Source: Dyella_B jejuensis (lineage in GTDB: Bacteria > Pseudomonadota > Gammaproteobacteria > Xanthomonadales > Rhodanobacteraceae). Taken from it: a stretch of 64,000 nt of DNA. Positions 16,088-25,658 of the stretch are shown piece after piece. The position numbers were made by a program, and so were the translations under genes. The notes beneath the pieces are model-generated. The model worked only from the letters and a program-made list of their open reading frames with translations. It had not been told where the DNA came from and did not search any database. How positions within the stretch are numbered: position 1 is the first letter of the stretch; every line of letters begins with the position of its first letter. Where the stretch lies: positions 1-64,000 of the forward strand of contig NZ_JADIKJ010000011.1 in NCBI RefSeq assembly GCF_044904675.1. The letters are read 5' to 3'.

Positions 16088-17533
16088 ATGTCCGCAACCG
16101 GCGCCAATCCGTTATCGGCCATCAACCACATCGTTGTGCTGATGCTGGAGAATCGCTCGTTCGACCATATGCTCGGATTCCTCTACACCGATGCCGGCAA
16201 TGTGTCGCCCTCGGGTCAACCGTTCGACGGGCTGACCGGCAAGGAATCGAATCCCGGTGCCGATGGCACGCAGGCGGTGAGCGTATCCAAGATCCAGGTG
16301 GCGACGAGCAGCACGTATTTCATGCCCGGCGCCGATCCGGGCGAGGGATATACCGCCACCAATGCCCAGTTGTTCGGCAGCACTACGGCACCGGTGCCGC
16401 CGGCGGCCACCAACCAGGGATTCGTCAGCGATTTCTCCTACACCTTGAGTTGGGAGTCCAAGGAAAAAAATTCGGTGCTGCCCGGCACGGTCGCCAATGA
16501 CATCATGGGCATGCATACGCCCGAAACGTTGCCGGTGCTGTCCGCGCTTGCGCGCGGTTTTGCGGTGTGCGACGGCTGGTTCGGCTCGGTGCCGACAGAA
16601 ACGTTGCCCAATCGCGCCTTCGTCCACGCGGCTACGTCGCAAGGCCATATGGATGACAAGACCAAGACCTTCACCTCGGCCACCATCTACACCGCGCTGA
16701 GCAAACAGAACATCAGCTGGAAAATCTACGGCTACGATGCCGATCCGCTGACACGCCACACCTTCACCGAGCTGACCTCGCTTGCGGATGCCTATTTTGG
16801 CGAGTTCAAGGATTTCCAGGCCGATGCGGCCAGCGGATCGCTGCCTTCGTATGCTTTCCTCGAACCGAGCTGGGGATCGAAGGGCAACAGCCAGCATCCG
16901 AATTACGATGTATCGCTCGGCGAGCAATACATCCAGGACGTGTATGTCGCCTTGCGCAACAGCCCGTTGTGGAACGAAACCTTGTTGATCGTTACCTACG
17001 ACGAGCATGGCGGTTGCTACGATCATGTCGCGCCGCCGACCAGTGCGATACCGCCCGATACGTCGGCGGGCGAATACGGATTCGACTTCAAGCGCTTCGG
17101 TCCGCGCGTTCCCACCTTGCTGATCTCGCCGCGGATTCCGGCCGGCACGGTGTTGCGCGTGCCGGCAGGCTCGATGCCATTCGATCACACCTCGATTCTC
17201 AAGACGGTCGAACGGCGCTGGAATGTGCCGGCGCTGACGGCCCGTGATGCTGCCGCTCCGGACGTTGGCGCGGCTTTGAGCCTGAATACGCCACGCACGG
17301 ATGATCCGTTGGCGGGGGTAACCGCGCCGGTCTCTACAGGCGCCAATCCCGCCGCAAACCAACCCTCGCACCTGCAGGAAGTCTATGCCGAACTGGTCGC
17401 GCGCCTGCCGGTGCCGGATGCGGGACAGGACACGCAACGCCAGCCTCCGCTGCAAAACGGCGACGATTACGACCGTTACATCAAGGAGCGGCTGGCGGCG
17501 TGGAAGGCCAGCCGCAGGATGGCGAAACCATAG
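16088..17533 (+). CDS. Phosphoesterase family protein (phospholipase C / acid phosphatase AcpA type)
   Basis: A 481-residue metal-dependent phosphoesterase. Diagnostic segments are VVLMLENRSFDHMLG (about 17-31), the NRAFVHAATSQG region, VTYDEHGGCYDHV with its Asp/His metal ligands, and the FDHTSILKTVERRW block near the C-terminus. These define the bacterial phospholipase C/AcpA superfamily. The ATG at 16088 has GGGAG 7 nt upstream; an earlier frame start at 16028 lacks support. No signal peptide is visible from the chosen start, so it may be cytosolic or exported by another route. It could hydrolyse phospholipids or phosphate monoesters. Confidence 0.85.
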   Translation: MSATGANPLSAINHIVVLMLENRSFDHMLGFLYTDAGNVSPSGQPFDGLTGKESNPGADGTQAVSVSKIQVATSSTYFMPGADPGEGYTATNAQLFGSTTAPVPPAATNQGFVSDFSYTLSWESKEKNSVLPGTVANDIMGMHTPETLPVLSALARGFAVCDGWFGSVPTETLPNRAFVHAATSQGHMDDKTKTFTSATIYTALSKQNISWKIYGYDADPLTRHTFTELTSLADAYFGEFKDFQADAASGSLPSYAFLEPSWGSKGNSQHPNYDVSLGEQYIQDVYVALRNSPLWNETLLIVTYDEHGGCYDHVAPPTSAIPPDTSAGEYGFDFKRFGPRVPTLLISPRIPAGTVLRVPAGSMPFDHTSILKTVERRWNVPALTARDAAAPDVGAALSLNTPRTDDPLAGVTAPVSTGANPAANQPSHLQEVYAELVARLPVPDAGQDTQRQPPLQNGDDYDRYIKERLAAWKASRRMAKP

Positions 17534-17575
17534 GCCCGGTTGGTGCGCGTCGTCGCACGGCTTTCCCCGCCACGG

Positions 17576-18319
17576 CTAAAGCCCGTTCCCGGCAGCGCGA
17601 AAGGTCACTACCAGTACATCGCGGTGTGCCGGCTCGTCGGCGACGAGCGGCGTTACCGGCGTGACACCATGGAACACGCGCGGATCATGGATCAATGCCG
17701 CGTCGAACGGATGGGTCAGCGTGAAATCGCCCAACGGTTTTCCGTCCGGCGTATGGATGGTGGTGGTGCCGCTGGCGATGTTGTGCCGATCCACCAGTAA
17801 CACCAGTACGAAATCCACGCCATCGCGGTGGCTGCCCTCGGGCGTGGGTTCGCCGGCCGTACCGCTGCTCGCTTCGATGCGGAATTGATGTACTTCCACA
17901 TGCCACTGCGTGATGCCAGGCGACAGCGCGCCGAAGAAGCCGTGGCAGAACCCGAGGATGGAGCGCAAGCTGGCGCCGTTCGCCACGGCCGGTTCGATCG
18001 GCTCGAACCAGCGCTGGATATCGCCTTGCAGTGCGTTGTAATGCAGCGACTGATAATGCGCCTGATGCGCGGCAAGTTCGACCGGACCTTGGGCGCGGGC
18101 CATGAATGTTGCGTGCCGGCGCCGGCGGAAGCGCCCTTTTGCCGCGAGATAAGCATCCGGGCCAAGCCGGTTCCAGCTCGCGGCAAAGGCGGGCCAGTCA
18201 GTCAATTCCCCGGCGGATTCCAGCAGCGGCTGCATGATATCCGCGGTGGCGAATGAAAAACCGTCGTGTCGCACGGCATCGAGCAGCGCGGCAGCCGGCG
18301 AAGGGGATGGGGTGTGCAT
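17576..18319 (-). CDS. 2OG-Fe dioxygenase family protein
   Basis: A 247-residue protein resembling the 2OG-Fe dioxygenase (PF10014) family, whose known members hydroxylate free amino acids such as isoleucine. The iron ligands are visible as HRDGVDFV (His-x-Asp) and FHGVTPV (distal His), followed by Arg in HRDVLVVTFRA for 2-oxoglutarate. The start MHTPSPSP is chosen by family likeness; its ribosome site is weak, and upstream extension to 18436 is possible. It converges with the phosphoesterase gene. The substrate is not predictable from sequence. Confidence 0.78.
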   Translation of the reverse strand: MHTPSPSPAAALLDAVRHDGFSFATADIMQPLLESAGELTDWPAFAASWNRLGPDAYLAAKGRFRRRRHATFMARAQGPVELAAHQAHYQSLHYNALQGDIQRWFEPIEPAVANGASLRSILGFCHGFFGALSPGITQWHVEVHQFRIEASSGTAGEPTPEGSHRDGVDFVLVLLVDRHNIASGTTTIHTPDGKPLGDFTLTHPFDAALIHDPRVFHGVTPVTPLVADEPAHRDVLVVTFRAAGNGL

Positions 18320-18563
18320 GGCGGGATTATAGACGCTGGTGCCGGGGGCTGGATTTGCCGTGCGGATCGCAGCCGTCTGGTGACGCCCTGGTGCGGCTCC
18401 CTGGGCGATCGAACGCTGCAATGGCGCGCGCAGCATCGCTGTCGATCGGCAAGGTGCCAGGCATCGTTATCGGAAAGGATGTGCATTGCCGATCGATGGC
18501 TCGGCGCACATCGGGATTCGCCATCTTGTGCTGCCTTGCGCTTGCGAAGAGTGCACCAGCATA

Positions 18564-18595
18564 AAAAAAGCAGAGGCACGGGCCTCTGCTTTTTT
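18564..18595. terminator. Bidirectional intrinsic terminator
   Basis: A 14-bp perfect stem (18564-18577 with 18582-18595) with a 4-nt loop, A-run on one side and T-run on the other. It ends the minus-strand gene at 18614. The 18320-18563 stretch before it holds no gene I can support. Confidence 0.88.
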
Positions 18596-18613
18596 GCGGA
18601 TAGATCGCAAAGT

Positions 18614-19153
18614 TCAGGTGCTGGGCGCAGAGGCCGTCGAGGACGCGCTGGCCGGCTTGCTGCCCTTGTGCCCACGGGCGCTCGGGTGATGCATCGGCCG
18701 GTTCCGGAACAGGTCGTCGGCGGTCTGTTTCTGTTCCGGCGACAGTGCTGCGTACAAGGTACTGAAGGCGGATGAAAGCTTCTGCATGTTGTCCGCATGC
18801 AGCTGCGCCAATTCCGCATAGGATTTCATCACTTCGTCGGCATTCATGGCCGACATTTTCTGTGCGCGTTCCTTGAATGCTTCACCGGTCTTCTGCGCGT
18901 TGTCGCGCATGGCCTGGGCGTATGCGTCCCATTGGCTCGATTGCGCGTCGGTGATGCCAAGCTTCGTATGCAGGCTGGTGATCTGCTGTTCCACTTCGTC
19001 CGCGCGCCGCTGCGCGTGGGTTTTCGTGGCGGCTGGCGCGGTGGATGCAGGCATCGCCGAGGCTGGCGCCGTGCTCTGGGCGATGGAGGCGCCGGCGAAC
19101 ATGGCAAGCGACAGCGCGAGAGGTAGGGCAGCCTTGCGTATAAGGTTTTTCAT
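18614..19153 (-). CDS. Spy/CpxP-like periplasmic protein (LTXXQ type)
   Basis: A 179-residue exported helical protein. A signal peptide (MKNLIRKAALPLALSLAMFAGASIAQ) is followed by an Ala/Pro spacer, then amphipathic helices with the hallmark spacing of LTXXQ proteins: LGITDAQSSQWDAYAQAM and AALSPEQKQTADDLF. Spy/CpxP proteins act as periplasmic chaperones or envelope-stress sensors. GGAG lies about 10 nt upstream of the ATG at 19153, whereas a longer frame to 19354 is basic and non-coding in character. The next gene upstream is also a small envelope protein on the same strand. Confidence 0.8.
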   Translation of the reverse strand: MKNLIRKAALPLALSLAMFAGASIAQSTAPASAMPASTAPAATKTHAQRRADEVEQQITSLHTKLGITDAQSSQWDAYAQAMRDNAQKTGEAFKERAQKMSAMNADEVMKSYAELAQLHADNMQKLSSAFSTLYAALSPEQKQTADDLFRNRPMHHPSARGHKGSKPASASSTASAPST

Positions 19154-19238
19154 GAGATGAAAACTCCGATTCCGATTCATGAGTACGGGCCGAGGACACC
19201 GACCGGGCGTGGTGGCTGGACGCGCGGGGTGCTCGCTA

Positions 19239-19586
19239 TCACTGCGGCGGATAGCCGTTGCTGTAATAGACCACGCCAGGCGGTGGCGGCGGAGGCGGTG
19301 CGGGTTGTACGTACACTGCGCCAGGCGGCGGCTGCGCGGCGGCCGAATTTGCAATGGCTGCGCCCGCCACGACGCCTAGCAGTCCGGCCGCGATGGCCAC
19401 GCCGGCGTTGTTGCCGCCGCGATGGCCGCGATCCCAGCGCGGCGGCGGAGGCGGTGGACGGTGATAGCCATGGCCGGGACGGTTGTAACGCTGTGCCTGC
19501 GCCGGCATCGCAGGGGCCACCATGGCAAGTGCGATGGCTACGGCGGCAATCTGCCGGTACAACGGAATGGGGGAGCTGCGAGTCAT
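19239..19586 (-). CDS. Proline-rich exported protein with a glycine-zipper-like helix
   Basis: A 115-residue protein with a signal peptide (about 1-32, ending PAQAQ), an Arg/Pro/His-rich region (RPPPPPPRWDRGHRGG), a hydrophobic small-residue helix AGVAIAAGLLGVVAGAAIA that could insert in a membrane, and a Pro/Tyr-rich tail ending YSNGYPPQ. GAGGAGG precedes the ATG at 19586. It lies 85 bp upstream of the Spy-like gene on the same strand. Function is unknown; such proteins are common envelope accessories. Confidence 0.65.
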   Translation of the reverse strand: MTRSSPIPLYRQIAAVAIALAMVAPAMPAQAQRYNRPGHGYHRPPPPPPRWDRGHRGGNNAGVAIAAGLLGVVAGAAIANSAAAQPPPGAVYVQPAPPPPPPPGVVYYSNGYPPQ

Positions 19587-19909
19587 CGATCTATCCTCCT
19601 CGCTATGCGGCGTTGGTCGCGTGCATCGAGCCAGCATCGGATGCCCGCGGGATGGAAATCCATAGGGCGATAGGGCGGCGCTACAACCTCTGGCACGTCA
19701 CCGCGCATCGTCGTGCTGGGAGTCTATGACAAATCGCGCGAGGGTTTGTCCGGCAAGGTACATGGTGTGGGGATCGGTTCATCTAGCGCTTATCGCCATA
19801 TGCTCGCCTTCGCGGGTATTGCGCTGCGGCACCGCATCGTGGATGAGAGGGGAATCTCCATGCCGGTCACTATGGTTCGCGAAGACGCCAATGACGCGGA
19901 TCGGAAGCA

Positions 19910-21025
19910 TCATGGACTGAACACCAGCACCAGGAATACCACGAACAGCGAAAGGTGCACCGCGCCTTCCAGCATCGTGGTGCGTGAATTGGAAAAGGTG
20001 ATCGAGCTGAGGATCAGCGTCGCGATCAGCATCACGATGCTGGAAGGCGGCAGGCCGAGCAGTACGGATCGGCCCGTATACAGGCTGATGGCGAGCACCG
20101 CCGGAACGGTCAGCCCAAGCGTGGAGGTGACCGCGCCAAGGCACAGGTTGATGGCGCGGGTCAGGCGATCGGCGCGGATCGCAATCAGGGCGGAAATGCC
20201 TTCCGGAGCGAATACCAGCATGGCGATCACGATGCCGCCGAGCGCCGTCGGCGCGCCGGTGGCGGCGATGCCGTAGTCGAGGATCTTGGCCAGGCTCTTG
20301 GACAGAATGACGATCGGCAGGATGTTCGCCAGCAACAACAGGAAATGCAGCGCAAGCGCTTTCTTGTCGATCGCCGCCGGACGGTGGTGCTCCATCTCCT
20401 TGGCATCGATCGGCTGTGCATCCGGCGCCACGAAGTAACCGCGATGCCGTCCGGTTTGCAGCCAGAGAAAGATGCCATAAAGGCCGATGGTCAGGAGCGA
20501 AAACATCACTGCCTGGGTGGGTGTAAGCGAGCCGTCGCGGGTGGAGATGGTGAAATCGGGCAATACCAGCGCGATGATGGTCAACGGGATGATCACCGAC
20601 AGGTAGGCCGACGCGCCTTTCAAATTATAAGTCTGCTCGTAATGCCGGATGCCGCCCATCAGCAGGCCCAGTCCGACCACGCCGTTGAGCACGATCATCA
20701 GCACCGCGTACATCGTGTCGCGCGCCAACGTGGCGTTGTCGTGCGAGCCAAGCATCACGGCCGAGATAAGCACTACCTCGATCACCACGATGGACAAGGT
20801 AAGCACCAGCGTGCCGAGCGGTTCACCCAGCATCTCGGCCAGTGTTTCGGCCTCGTGCACCACGCCGAAGGCCACCCACACGATGGCGAAGAACAGCCAC
20901 ACGAACAGGCCGAGCGCCATGGCATGGTGAGCGAGGCTGCCCATCCATCCCGGTCCGAATATCAGGAAAAGCGCTACCGTGAGCCAGCCGATGAAAGGCC
21001 GTACCGTGGTCATGGGTATCCGCAT
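19910..21025 (-). CDS. chaA: Calcium/cation:proton antiporter ChaA
   Basis: A 371-residue inner-membrane exchanger of the CaCA superfamily with about ten to eleven hydrophobic helices. The two inverted alpha-repeat signatures are visible: EAETLAEMLGEPLGTLVLTLSIVVIEVVLI in the first half and FAPEGISALIAIRADRLTRAINLCLGAVTSTLGLTVPA in the second. Length and the central LTPTQAVMFSLLTIGLYGIFLWLQTGRHRGYF match E. coli ChaA, which exports Ca2+/Na+/K+ at high pH. An AGGTAAGGATC-type site precedes the ATG. Confidence 0.92.
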   Translation of the reverse strand: MRIPMTTVRPFIGWLTVALFLIFGPGWMGSLAHHAMALGLFVWLFFAIVWVAFGVVHEAETLAEMLGEPLGTLVLTLSIVVIEVVLISAVMLGSHDNATLARDTMYAVLMIVLNGVVGLGLLMGGIRHYEQTYNLKGASAYLSVIIPLTIIALVLPDFTISTRDGSLTPTQAVMFSLLTIGLYGIFLWLQTGRHRGYFVAPDAQPIDAKEMEHHRPAAIDKKALALHFLLLLANILPIVILSKSLAKILDYGIAATGAPTALGGIVIAMLVFAPEGISALIAIRADRLTRAINLCLGAVTSTLGLTVPAVLAISLYTGRSVLLGLPPSSIVMLIATLILSSITFSNSRTTMLEGAVHLSLFVVFLVLVFSP

Positions 21026-22385
21026 GGTGATCCTTACCTGTTTTCCGCCCGTGCATCGGGCTGGTTGATAGTAAGCGCTTCGGTCGTGCCAAGGCGAACC
21101 CGCGCCGCATAAGCGGTGCCGGCTTTGATTCGCTTGCGCTGCGGATCAGGGCTCCCGGCCCGGTAATCTGCCGGGTCACCAGTCGAGCCGGTTTCATGCA
21201 TCGATGGCGATGGCTCGGGCCTGTTCGCAAGACAAGCGCCGCCAGGCAGCTTCGCGCGGAGCGTCCATGGGCATTTGTCGCATCCGGTGGACAAGTTCGA
21301 TATGCAACCCCCGAACACGAGATAGTGGCGCCCGATGCCATGGGCCGAGGTTGTTGTTGATGCTGCAAACCTTGTTTCCCATTGAACGGCTGGCGTCCGT
21401 GCTGCACGGCATGTTCGGGATATCGTCGATGACGCGCTCATGGTAGGGCGGTGCGCAAAGCAGCGAGGCTGTTTACCAGTCATGTGTGGCGACTCGTGCA
21501 GGGTGCGCCTAAGCGCTGATGCAGATAGCGCCCGCCAGCGGGAAGTGCTCGCCGCGTTTTTTACCGCATGTGTCCTTTGATTTTTTTGCTACCGGCCTGC
21601 TCAATCCGGATGTGTTACTGGTTGCCGATGCTGTTGCCGCGCAGGCACGGATGCGCCAATGCCCACAGCGGAATCACGCAGTGCGAAAGCAATGGCCGGG
21701 ATGTTCTCCCGGACGCGCCAAGGGCGTGCAACTGGCACCTATCGATGGCGTTGCAGGCGCGCTGTGCATCGGGGCATTGCCGCGCGTTAGTTTTGCTTCC
21801 AGGTCGAGGCAGGAAAATGATGCAGATCGAACGGTCGCCGACCCGGCGCGCATCCGGCAATTGGATGTAGTGCTAATGGATACTTGAGCGCAGCCATGAC
21901 ACATGCCGCGGCAGCAGGCTGCCAGCCGTGCGATGCCGGACGGTCAACCTGTCCCCCTTCGACCTGTCACCGTTATGCGCTTGTTTCGCCACGGATTCAG
22001 TCGTCGCGGCAGGGTCGAATCAGCTCTTTCATCACGGTTTTTATACTCATGCGCGGTATACGCTTTCACCACGCCGCCTTCATGTCGGGCGGCTGGGAAA
22101 CAACGTGTAGAGCGCTGTCGAATGCGCAAGCGGGACTGGTGAAAGGCTGCGGAGTGCGCCGATGGTCCGTGTAAGACGAAACGGCACCGGCTACCTATGT
22201 AATCCCGGACGCAGCTGCTTTGAATGACTGGGGTATCGGGAGTTGGTCCGCCCCAGGGCGATAGTCGCTTCAATTCAACCCATCCAGATTCGAACAACGT
22301 GCGAAGTTGGGCGTGAAACGGTCGCGTATCCTGCTAGCAGCACCCTTGCCGACCGCGTCCAGCATCGCCGCATGGAGGCTACACG
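21026..22385. other. Gene-poor region upstream of chaA and the RAYT gene
   Basis: About 1.36 kb without a gene I can support. Frames such as 21204-21446 and 21519-21887 on the plus strand lack ribosome sites and show no family features. A small hairpin is present near 21155-21171. It may hold decayed genes or REP-like sequences linked to the adjacent RAYT. Confidence 0.4.
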
Positions 22386-23093
22386 ATGCCACGATTGCCA
22401 CGGTTCGATATTGCCAATGTCCCGCAACACGTGATCCAGCGCGGGCATGGAGGCAACCCTTGTTTTTTTGCTGCGATGGATTACCGCTGCTATCTCACGC
22501 AGTTGTTGCATGCAAGCCGGCGCTGGGAATGTTCCGTGCATGCTTACGTGCTGATGAGTAATCACGTACACCTGCTGGTGACGCCTTCGCGCCTCGGTGC
22601 CATGGCCAACATGATGCAGGCGATCGGGCGCAACTACGTCAGCTATTTCAATGCCACCTACCACCGTTCCGGCACGTTGTGGGAGGGGCGCTACAAATCC
22701 TGCCTGATCGATGCCGATTACTTGCTCACTTGCCAGCGCTACATCGAGCTCAATCCGGTCCGCGCTGGTTTGACAGGCGAGCCCTCGGGCTATCCGTGGT
22801 CGAGCTACGGCAGCAACGCGCTGGGCGATGCCGATCCGGTGGTGGTGCCGCACATGGAATATGCGGCGCTGGGATCGAGCCCGGACGAACGCATGCGTGC
22901 CTACCGCCAGCAATTCCTGGTAGACATCGGGCCGGAAGTGCTTACGGAAATACGTGCCTACATCCAGCAACAGCGCGCGCTGGGATCCCCCTCCTTCCAG
23001 GCGCGGGTTGAAACCATGCTGGGTCGCTACGCCAGGACCAGGCCGGCTCATCGTCCCCGACGGACCCCGGAAGCGGTGGCGCAAGATTCCTAG
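22386..23093 (+). CDS. REP-associated tyrosine transposase (RAYT)
   Basis: A 235-residue HUH/Y1 nuclease of the IS200/IS605-related RAYT family. It starts MPRLPRFDIANVPQHVIQRG, carries the metal-binding HVH at 60-62 within LMSNHVHLLVTP, a catalytic Tyr in RNYVSYFN at about 82-89, and the SGTLWEGRYKSCLID and YIELNPVRAGL blocks. RAYTs are usually single-copy, domesticated genes that act on REP palindromes elsewhere in the genome. I see no terminal repeats or partner gene here, so it is not a complete insertion sequence. The gene is intact. Confidence 0.92.
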   Translation: MPRLPRFDIANVPQHVIQRGHGGNPCFFAAMDYRCYLTQLLHASRRWECSVHAYVLMSNHVHLLVTPSRLGAMANMMQAIGRNYVSYFNATYHRSGTLWEGRYKSCLIDADYLLTCQRYIELNPVRAGLTGEPSGYPWSSYGSNALGDADPVVVPHMEYAALGSSPDERMRAYRQQFLVDIGPEVLTEIRAYIQQQRALGSPSFQARVETMLGRYARTRPAHRPRRTPEAVAQDS

Positions 23094-23266
23094 CCGCAGC
23101 GGCGTTGCTGTCTCAATGACCAGCTGCCCCGTGCGATGAGCGACGGTACTCAGACGGGTTCGAAGCAGCCGGTGCGCAGGCATGACGCTTGCGCACCGCA
23201 AGGCTTGCACCGCAGCGTTGCCGGGTCTGGCAGAATCGGTCCAATTTCTCCAGGGGTCCTCAGGAA

Positions 23267-24526
23267 ATGCGGGATGCATCTATACCGGCCAATTCGCCGG
23301 GCCGAGTCTTGTTTGCCAGTTTGATCGGCACCACCATCGAGTTCTTCGATTTCTACATCTATGCCACCGCCGCGGTGCTGGTTTTCCCCAGGCTGTTCTT
23401 CCCGGCCGGCGACGCGGCTTCGGCAACCCTGCAATCGTTCGCGACGTTCGCGCTGGCGTTTATTGCGCGGCCGATCGGCTCGGCCGTGTTCGGGCACTTC
23501 GGCGATCGCATCGGCCGCAAGGCAACCCTGGTCGCGGCGTTGCTTACGATGGGTTTGTCCACGGTCGCCATCGGGCTGTTGCCCACCTATGCGCACATCG
23601 GCCTGATCGCGCCTTTGCTGCTGGCGTTGTGCCGCCTCGGGCAAGGCCTGGGGCTTGGCGGCGAGTGGGGCGGTGCGGTGCTGCTGGCCACCGAGAATGC
23701 GCCAGCTGGAAAACAAGCCTGGTACGGCATGTTCCCGCAACTCGGCGCCCCGATCGGATTCTTGCTGGCGACGGGCTTGTTCCTGTGGCTGACCCAGGCG
23801 ATGGGCGATACGGCGTTTTTTGCGTGGGGATGGCGCGTGCCGTTCCTGGCCAGCTCCGCGTTGGTGGTGATCGGCCTGTGGATGCGCCTGCGCCTTACGG
23901 AAACGCCAGCCTTTGCACGTGCCATGGCCCGGCACGAACGGGTAAAGCTGCCCATGCTCAGCGTGTTTGCGCAACATCCGCGTGCACTGCTATCGGGTAC
24001 TTTCGCGGCGCTGGCGACGTTCGTGATTTTCTACCTGATGACCGTGTTCGCGTTGAGTTGGGCGACCTCCCGGCTCGCTTATCCGCGCGAAGAGTTCCTG
24101 ATCGTGCAGATGGTCGGTGTGCTGTGCTTCGCCGCATTCATTCCCGTTTCGGCATGGCTGGCCGACCGCCGCGGTGGTCGTTTCACGATGATGCTCGCGA
24201 CCGTGCTGATTTTCCTTTTCGGCATCGCCTACGCGCCGCTGTTCGCGCACAGCGGGCTGCTTTTCATGGTGATCGGCATGTGCGTGGTGGGGATTACCTA
24301 TGGACCGCTGGGAACCGTTCTGGCGCAGATGTTTCCTACCGCCGTGCGGTATACCGGCGCTTCGCTCGCTTTCAATCTGGCCGGTATTTTCGGCGCCTCG
24401 CTGGCGCCTTACCTTGCCACCTGGCTGGCCAAGACCTACGGGTTGGCCTATGTGGGCTATTACCTGTCGGCCGCCGCGCTGTTGACCATGCTGGCATTGT
24501 TGCTAAAGCCGCGCGACGCGATCTGA
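23267..24526 (+). CDS. MFS transporter, metabolite:H+ symporter (MHS) type
   Basis: A 419-residue inner-membrane transporter with twelve hydrophobic segments. The opening GTTIEFFDFYIYATAAVLVFP and the loop GHFGDRIGRKATL are typical of the MHS family (shikimate, proline/betaine, dicarboxylate symporters), as is LGLGGEWGGAVLLATENAP. The start MRDASIP at 23267 has AGGA immediately before the ATG (tight spacing); the longer frame from 23189 is less likely. The substrate cannot be read from sequence. A stem-like sequence near 24545-24573 followed by a short T-run may end its transcript. Confidence 0.88.
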   Translation: MRDASIPANSPGRVLFASLIGTTIEFFDFYIYATAAVLVFPRLFFPAGDAASATLQSFATFALAFIARPIGSAVFGHFGDRIGRKATLVAALLTMGLSTVAIGLLPTYAHIGLIAPLLLALCRLGQGLGLGGEWGGAVLLATENAPAGKQAWYGMFPQLGAPIGFLLATGLFLWLTQAMGDTAFFAWGWRVPFLASSALVVIGLWMRLRLTETPAFARAMARHERVKLPMLSVFAQHPRALLSGTFAALATFVIFYLMTVFALSWATSRLAYPREEFLIVQMVGVLCFAAFIPVSAWLADRRGGRFTMMLATVLIFLFGIAYAPLFAHSGLLFMVIGMCVVGITYGPLGTVLAQMFPTAVRYTGASLAFNLAGIFGASLAPYLATWLAKTYGLAYVGYYLSAAALLTMLALLLKPRDAI

Positions 24527-24607
24527 GCGATAACGCAGGAGGGGATCCGCAGGCGTGCTTGCGGCTCCTTTATGTATTGCGTTCCTGCGCTGTCTGCTGT
24601 CGCGCCC

Positions 24608-25282
24608 TCAGGTGTGCGCGGCTGTACGTGGGCGATGATGCATGGGGGGCGGCGAGGCCGGTGCCCTGAAGGGGAGGATGCCGGCATGGACCGGCAGTTG
24701 CGCATCGCCAAGCATGGCGAGCAGCGTTTCGCCGTAGATCAGCTCGAAGGGCTTGCCGGCCACGAACTTCCATGCGTCCTCGGAATAATCGCCGCAGGCA
24801 ACGATTTTTACGGCAGCAGCATGATGGAATTTCATCAGGCTGTGCATCTCGCGCACATCTTTCACGTCGACGTTGCGGTTACGCCAGTGCCGGCATTGAA
24901 CCAAGGTCGTTGCGCCATGCTTGTGTACGATCAGGTCCAGGCCGTTATCGATATCGGCAGGCCCGGCGCGTTCCACGGCAAAACCGCGATAGCGGAAGGC
25001 CTGCGCGACCTGATTTTCGAACGTGCGCCAGTGCATTCGGCATAGCCGGGCGAGTCCGTCCTGGACCAGCAGCCGATGCATGCGCTTGCGATAGTCCAGA
25101 CAGGATGCGAAAGCGCAGGCCCAGCACGCGATCAGCGCCAGCCAGAGCAGCAGCATATACACATCGCTGTGTCGCCCGCGGCCATAGTGAACACCCAGAT
25201 AAGCGCTCAAGCCGAGCAGGATGCCGGCGGGCCAGTGCACCGCGGCGAGATGCCCGATGCGATGTGTTCCGTGCTTCGCCAT
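24608..25282 (-). CDS. Membrane-anchored Mrr-like restriction endonuclease domain protein
   Basis: A 224-residue protein with two N-terminal transmembrane helices (about 15-32 and 40-57) followed by a PD-(D/E)xK nuclease fold of the Mrr_cat type. WRTFENQVAQAFRYRGF is the usual start of the domain; the catalytic block reads NGLDLIVHKHGATTLVQCRHW, where the standard lysine of the QxK-type motif (often QCK) is replaced by Arg. A GGGGAG site lies 3-4 nt before the ATG at 25282. With the changed residue the protein may bind rather than cut DNA, or use a variant active site. Confidence 0.78.
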   Translation of the reverse strand: MAKHGTHRIGHLAAVHWPAGILLGLSAYLGVHYGRGRHSDVYMLLLWLALIACWACAFASCLDYRKRMHRLLVQDGLARLCRMHWRTFENQVAQAFRYRGFAVERAGPADIDNGLDLIVHKHGATTLVQCRHWRNRNVDVKDVREMHSLMKFHHAAAVKIVACGDYSEDAWKFVAGKPFELIYGETLLAMLGDAQLPVHAGILPFRAPASPPPMHHRPRTAAHT

Positions 25283-25658
25283 CAACTCCCCCGAGCTGTG
25301 AACGTTGCTTTCGAACTGCGACTCGACCTTAGCGCGGACGATTCGAGACTTCAGCGTGCACTGCGGCATTCGGCCGCAGCGCCGTTCTGCCGCGTATAAA
25401 CGCTCAATCCAGGCGTTCAGGGATATTGATTTGCTGCGATGCGGCGACGATTTATGGCGGCGCGGAGCATTTGGATGACAAGGGTTCGTCAAATTTTCCT
25501 ATTAATTCACACAACCCGCGCCTTCAGGCCCCAGGGTAAAGGTTGACGGAATGCTGGCCTGCTCGTCGGTTGGCAGGCCGTGCAGCCGTATCGCTCGTTA
25601 CAGCTTCTTCACGTGGCTAGCCAAACCATGCTCGCTGCAGTTCGACGGATCACCCCCC
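25283..25658. other. Divergent intergenic region
   Basis: About 375 bp between divergent starts (nuclease-like gene on minus, small gene on plus). It should hold both promoters. An AT-rich patch (about 25490-25510), unlike the surrounding GC-rich DNA, is the best place for one. No gene is supported here. Confidence 0.4.

Noticed and set aside
21034..21483. Minus-strand frame before chaA, or a manganese-type riboswitch there
   Set aside because: The frame has no family likeness; the sequence between it and chaA does not contain the conserved motif blocks of a yybP-ykoY element.
21519..21887. Plus-strand frame of 122 codons in the gene-poor region
   Set aside because: No ribosome site, no coding character and no recognisable motif.
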